A stretch of DNA of 64,000 nt from contig NC_051134.1 of NCBI RefSeq assembly GCF_014839805.1, positions 5,797,170-5,861,169 of the forward strand, read 5' to 3'. The translations under genes were made by a program, and so were the position numbers. The notes under the pieces were generated by a model that searched no databases, had not been told where the DNA came from, and saw only the letters and a list, made by a program, of their open reading frames with translations. This stretch comes from Manduca sexta (lineage: Eukaryota; Arthropoda; Insecta; Lepidoptera; Sphingidae). Position 1 is the stretch's first letter, and the number at the start of each line of letters is the position of its first letter. Below are positions 60,363-64,000 of the stretch, one piece after another.

Positions 60363-61504
60363 TTATGATGCTATATTTAGGAATGATATAACTACTATGA
60401 CTTCTACTTTTCTATATGAACTTTAATTAAGTATCCAATATATTATTATACTTTGTGCGGACAATGTGCTTTTGAAAAATTTCTTCACTTCTAAATACAC
60501 AAATTAAGTACTTTATGCTTTAATTCAGCAATTGATCTATATTTTTTAATTTCTTAGTCCATTCAGCGGTATTTAACTAAGAAACATCGCAACACTTCCA
60601 CAAATAACTCTCTGTCAGAATTCTCAAACATAATGTAGAATAGAAAACAACGTTTCAAATCAAACATTGAAAAACCGGCTAAAAACCGCGAAAGCATCCA
60701 CGCGTAAAATCTGGGTCAGGTGCATTTTTCATTTGCGAAGACATGTTGAGATAGGCCGCGGCATGAAAGCGGTGATGAGCATCTCTTTGCATGCCGGAAT
60801 AAGCCGCGAATGAGGTGCCGAGATAAATAAACCGCATCTCGAGAATTAAAATGAAGGTAGATATGTGCAAGGCATATCTTTAGGTTTTATATTTTGAGGT
60901 CAAAGGTGTATGCAAAAGAGCAATGTTCTGTTGTAGTCTTTCAAAAAACTTATTTATTTTTAAGTATTTTCAGTGACAGTAAATGACGAGACGAGCTAGA
61001 CACTTGCTTGACGGTAAGTGGTTGGTCACCAACAGCACGCTGCCCAGAACTTTGAATTAGTAAATATTATCTAATAGTAAATCCTTTATTTGCTAAAAGT
61101 TGGTACAGTATAAAATCTTAGTCATTTCTGATCAATCAAATTTAGTCAAACTTATTGACATGCAAATTTTTCTATGTGTATGTGTATAATAAAGAATAAG
61201 TTATTTGGTTAGGGAATGCATTACTTATAATATTTTAGTGTACTGGTATTACAAAACAGTACGGCATTGCATTGTACTTATACCGACATTCGTTACATAA
61301 ATCACAAGACAACAATCTAGACACTTGAAGGATTGAAGGAAATTCCGCGCATTTTAAATTAAAGACGGGGGAGTCACAGCATGAACTTGAACAATAGTCA
61401 TGACCAAAGTTATCTACTGACCGCCGCGCCGTTTACTATAAACGATCTAAATCGTAAACACAATGTACGGATCGCTGCTTTCAATCTGATTCGAATCGTA
61501 CATA
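60363..61504. other. Mostly unrecognised; LINE-tail fragment
   Basis: 60985-61055 (gacgagctagacacttgctt, gacggtaagtggttggtcac) resembles a LINE 3' end. A minus-strand frame at 60685-60870 is discussed as a finding. Confidence 0.4.
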
Positions 61505-61756
61505 CCAAAAAGTTTGGAGCGACTGCAGTTGCGCCACGACATCGCTTCACTCAGTGTGTTCTACTGCCTGCATTACGATGAGTGCTCTGAGCTATTATTT
61601 AACCTTATCCCATCCTCTCCTCTCCTTAACAGAACCACGTGTGCTTGTTTGCGAAACCACAGCTTTGTTGTCATTTGCAACCCGGCTCAAACCAAAAGGC
61701 TCAGAAATTCATATTTCTACCGCGCCATTAAGCTATGGAACAGTTTGCCAACATAA
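61505..61756 (+). pseudogene. Jockey/CR1-type LINE ORF2 C-terminal fragment
   Basis: Reads LERLQLRHDIASLSVFYCLH, then DECSELLFNLIP, and ends YFYRAIKLWNSLP. This is the usual end of a Jockey or CR1 reverse transcriptase protein (L..RR..ASL..FY...G.CS.ELF..IP ... R...LWN.LP). The upstream part is not recognisable, so the copy is 5'-truncated. It ends at or near the natural C-terminus. Confidence 0.78.
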
Positions 61757-62269
61757 AGCATTGTCTATGGGTATGCTTTGAAGGGAAATTAACAATAATA
61801 ATAATAACTTAACTTTATTGCAACAAAAAGAACACAGAAATAATAACATTACGAAGTACATAAACAGTAATTGGCATATCTGAGTTTAAGCATTTCAATT
61901 ATTGTCAGGGGTCCCCAAACTAGGCTATGCCTGTATCTTGGGATAGTGAGATTAGTGTTTTACGAGACCTGCAGAGCTTCATTGCTCGTTATCATAAAAT
62001 GCAAGCCATTGCCGTACCTGGCTTACAGGAGTTGAGGGGAAGTGCGAGGAACGGATATTTTTAAATAAAAATCAAATAGGTATTGTTCTTGAGAAATAAC
62101 ATTTGTCAGAAAAAGGTAAAAAAAAGGAAACGTGCCGGACACGATAATTGCGCTACGTGTTCATATTTTTACGCTGTTTATTTACTACTTACGATTACTA
62201 TGTATAATGTGGAGTTAACACGAAACCAATTAGAGTAAGTTGGTTACCTATTTAGTGTGTAATACAGGT
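61757..62269. other. No gene recognised
   Basis: (aat)n at 61794-61806 may be the tail of the LINE to its left. Confidence 0.45.
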
Positions 62270-62530
62270 GTTTTTTTGAGATGAGACATCAAGGGCAGCT
62301 ACTTTAACCGCTGTAGCTACAAGGAAACTTAAAGAGACCGTCCAACACCTTTGTATCCATATATTGAAATGTTCATTTACAGATTTTGGATAAACTGGAT
62401 GGATCGCCATCAAGTAAAGGTTTTTCAACAATTTCCCATTTTCTTACTGACTGTTTTTTTTTTGTAATTCTGCGAATGTAAATCCTAAGTATTTTTTTTT
62501 CATCTCAAAAGAACATCTTGTACACCTTGT
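62270..62530. repeat. Possible inverted-repeat element
   Basis: Left ggtgtttttttgagatgaga and right tcatctcaaaagaacatctt followed by gtacacc form a weak inverted pair about 260 bp apart. No target duplication found. Confidence 0.3.
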
Positions 62531-62765
62531 TGTGTAGTTTATGATATTTACGAAAGTAGCCATAGTGCTTTTATACGTTTTGGATTCGTAACTGAACTCT
62601 TTGTAGAACATTTTGTTCAAATCTCAACCGCCCGTGTTTGATGTCGAGGTAAAATTGTTTGACAAACGAACAGAAAAACGTTCAAATGAAGACTAAGTAA
62701 AGACCTTGCTAGATGCCTAAAAGATAGCAGATAAGTAACAACATCATGCATCGTTTATACATACA

Positions 62766-63024
62766 TACATACATAACATCACGCATTTTATCCCCGAAGG
62801 GGTATGCAGAGGCGCAACTAGGGCACCCACTTTTCGCCAAGTATGTTCCGTCCCATGATGTGATAGGGGGCGAGCCTATCGCCATATCGGGCACAAATTC
62901 CAGACTCCGGGCTGATACTGAGCAGAAAAACCCAAATATCACTTTGCCCGACCCGGGATTCGAACCCAGGACCTCAGAGCGCTATTGTACCGGACATGCA
63001 ATACAACTACGCCACCGAGGCAGT
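62766..63024 (-). repeat. tRNA-derived SINE family 2, well preserved
   Basis: On the minus strand: actgcctcggtggcgtagtt (A box complement 63003-63014), gggttcgaatccc (B box complement within 62955-62967), gggtttttctgctcagtatc, ggcgataggctcgcccccta, and a gtatgtatgtatg tail at the left. Sister of 45733. Confidence 0.87.
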
Positions 63025-64000
63025 CAACGAGGCATCGTTTATAGATATCTAAGAATATAATTTTGACCGAAGATTTTCGTGCATCTCGCTGCAGTGCGGT
63101 AAAAATACGCCAAGATGTAGTTTATTTAGTAAATGGAATGGATTTGAAATGAAGTTCGTGGGTTCTCTCCGATACGAGCCGTATTAATAATTCGCTAGTA
63201 AATATTAGATTAACCTTTGGTTTTATCAATTTTCACTCATAATATGGAGTTTACTTAGATTACTAAGAAAACTTGCAACTTTATCTTCCGTAAGCGAATT
63301 TACTCTACAAATTGTGAACAGCCGCGGCTGTTTTTCGGCAAATATTGAAGCTTGAAGGGCTTGCGGCTAGTGTTAAGGCATCTGGAAATTCTTACGCTGG
63401 CAGAACTTCGTAATCTAAACTTAGCTTTACCTGGTTGGGTAGTTGTTAATAACAATTCTTGATCCTAGTGGCGTATCAAGATTGATGACTATTTTAGGTG
63501 TTAAGGTAGTTCTTTAATTAAGTAAAGAAATGTAAAAATGCTACAAGGGTACAAAATTTATATACCTAACGGAAAATTGTTAAAATGCTGATTTTTAACT
63601 TAGGATATGTACTTATAGCGCCATCTATTGGCTGAAAATTATAAGTAAACTTTTTGACTGGGTAGCTTTTTTATTGTAATCGCGTTTGAAATTTTCAGGT
63701 TTTTGGGATTAAAAAAATACATTTATTCGTTAAAACTAGATAATACGTACATTAAACCGATGCATTGCAAAATACGCAACAAAAATCTTTGATATTTTTA
63801 TAATTATACCTAGGTAAAATTAAAATTAAATATCATGTTTTGTGTAGTTTCTGATACCTATATGAATAAGGAACCTATCATAACTGCTTAAACAATTTAC
63901 ATATACTTAGTATCTAAATTGTACACTTAAACAAACAATTTAATTTTTCCACAGCTAACTAAGAAAAAATGATTTTTTAAGCAAATAATAAAATCATACA
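63025..64000. other. No gene recognised
   Basis: AT-rich to the window end. Contains the short phrase tagcgccatctattgg (63618), common in insect repeats. Confidence 0.45.

Noticed and set aside
62950..63015. tRNA gene on the minus strand
   Set aside because: A and B boxes are present, but the sequence continues as a SINE body shared with 45733.

Overview
This is an AT-rich, gene-poor animal nuclear window, most likely from a moth or butterfly. That inference rests on the repeats: tRNA-derived SINEs of the Metulj type (known from Heliconius), the dispersed repeat with a cgcggcttcgcccgcg core and an acatacatacat tail, RTE- and Jockey/CR1-type LINE ends, Penelope-like (PLE) 3' ends, and a mariner with DD37D spacing. 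I see no complete host gene. The best host-gene candidate is a 109-base start exon (ATG plus 36 codons up to a GTAAGT donor) that appears without change three times.

Layout: 1-32057 holds one locus of about 11 kb represented three times (A 1-4022, B 9836-20683, C 21184-32057). The pieces are separated by two runs of exactly 500 N (5033-5532 and 20684-21183). Within each gap-free contig the locus occurs only once, and copy B stops at one gap while copy C starts at the next, so unpurged haplotypes or redundant contigs explain this better than a real tandem array. A mariner sits at the same TA in the copies in three states: present (A, cut by the gap), empty (B) and deletion-truncated (C). The unshared part of contig 2 (5533-9835) carries a Ty3/gypsy LTR retrotransposon with identical 120-bp LTRs and a 5-bp target duplication. 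Its interior has lost most of gag, the protease and the start of RT, and it is frameshifted several times.

32058-64000 is single-copy and packed with small mobile elements. These include PLE C-terminal and terminal pieces in inverted arrangements, three SINE families with recognisable B boxes, RTE and Jockey/CR1 ORF2 tails, a 1507-bp hAT-type element with 17-bp inverted ends and an 8-bp target duplication, a TTAA-flanked foldback element with 89-bp perfect arms, and several other inverted-repeat elements (MITEs). Between them are AT-rich stretches in which I recognise nothing.

No operon, defence system, CRISPR array, rRNA or tRNA gene is visible. The coding sequence that can be recognised belongs to transposons, all of it broken. 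The points worth checking are the assembly structure of the triplicated block, the insertion polymorphism inside it, the conserved small exon, and the well-bounded DNA elements in the right half.
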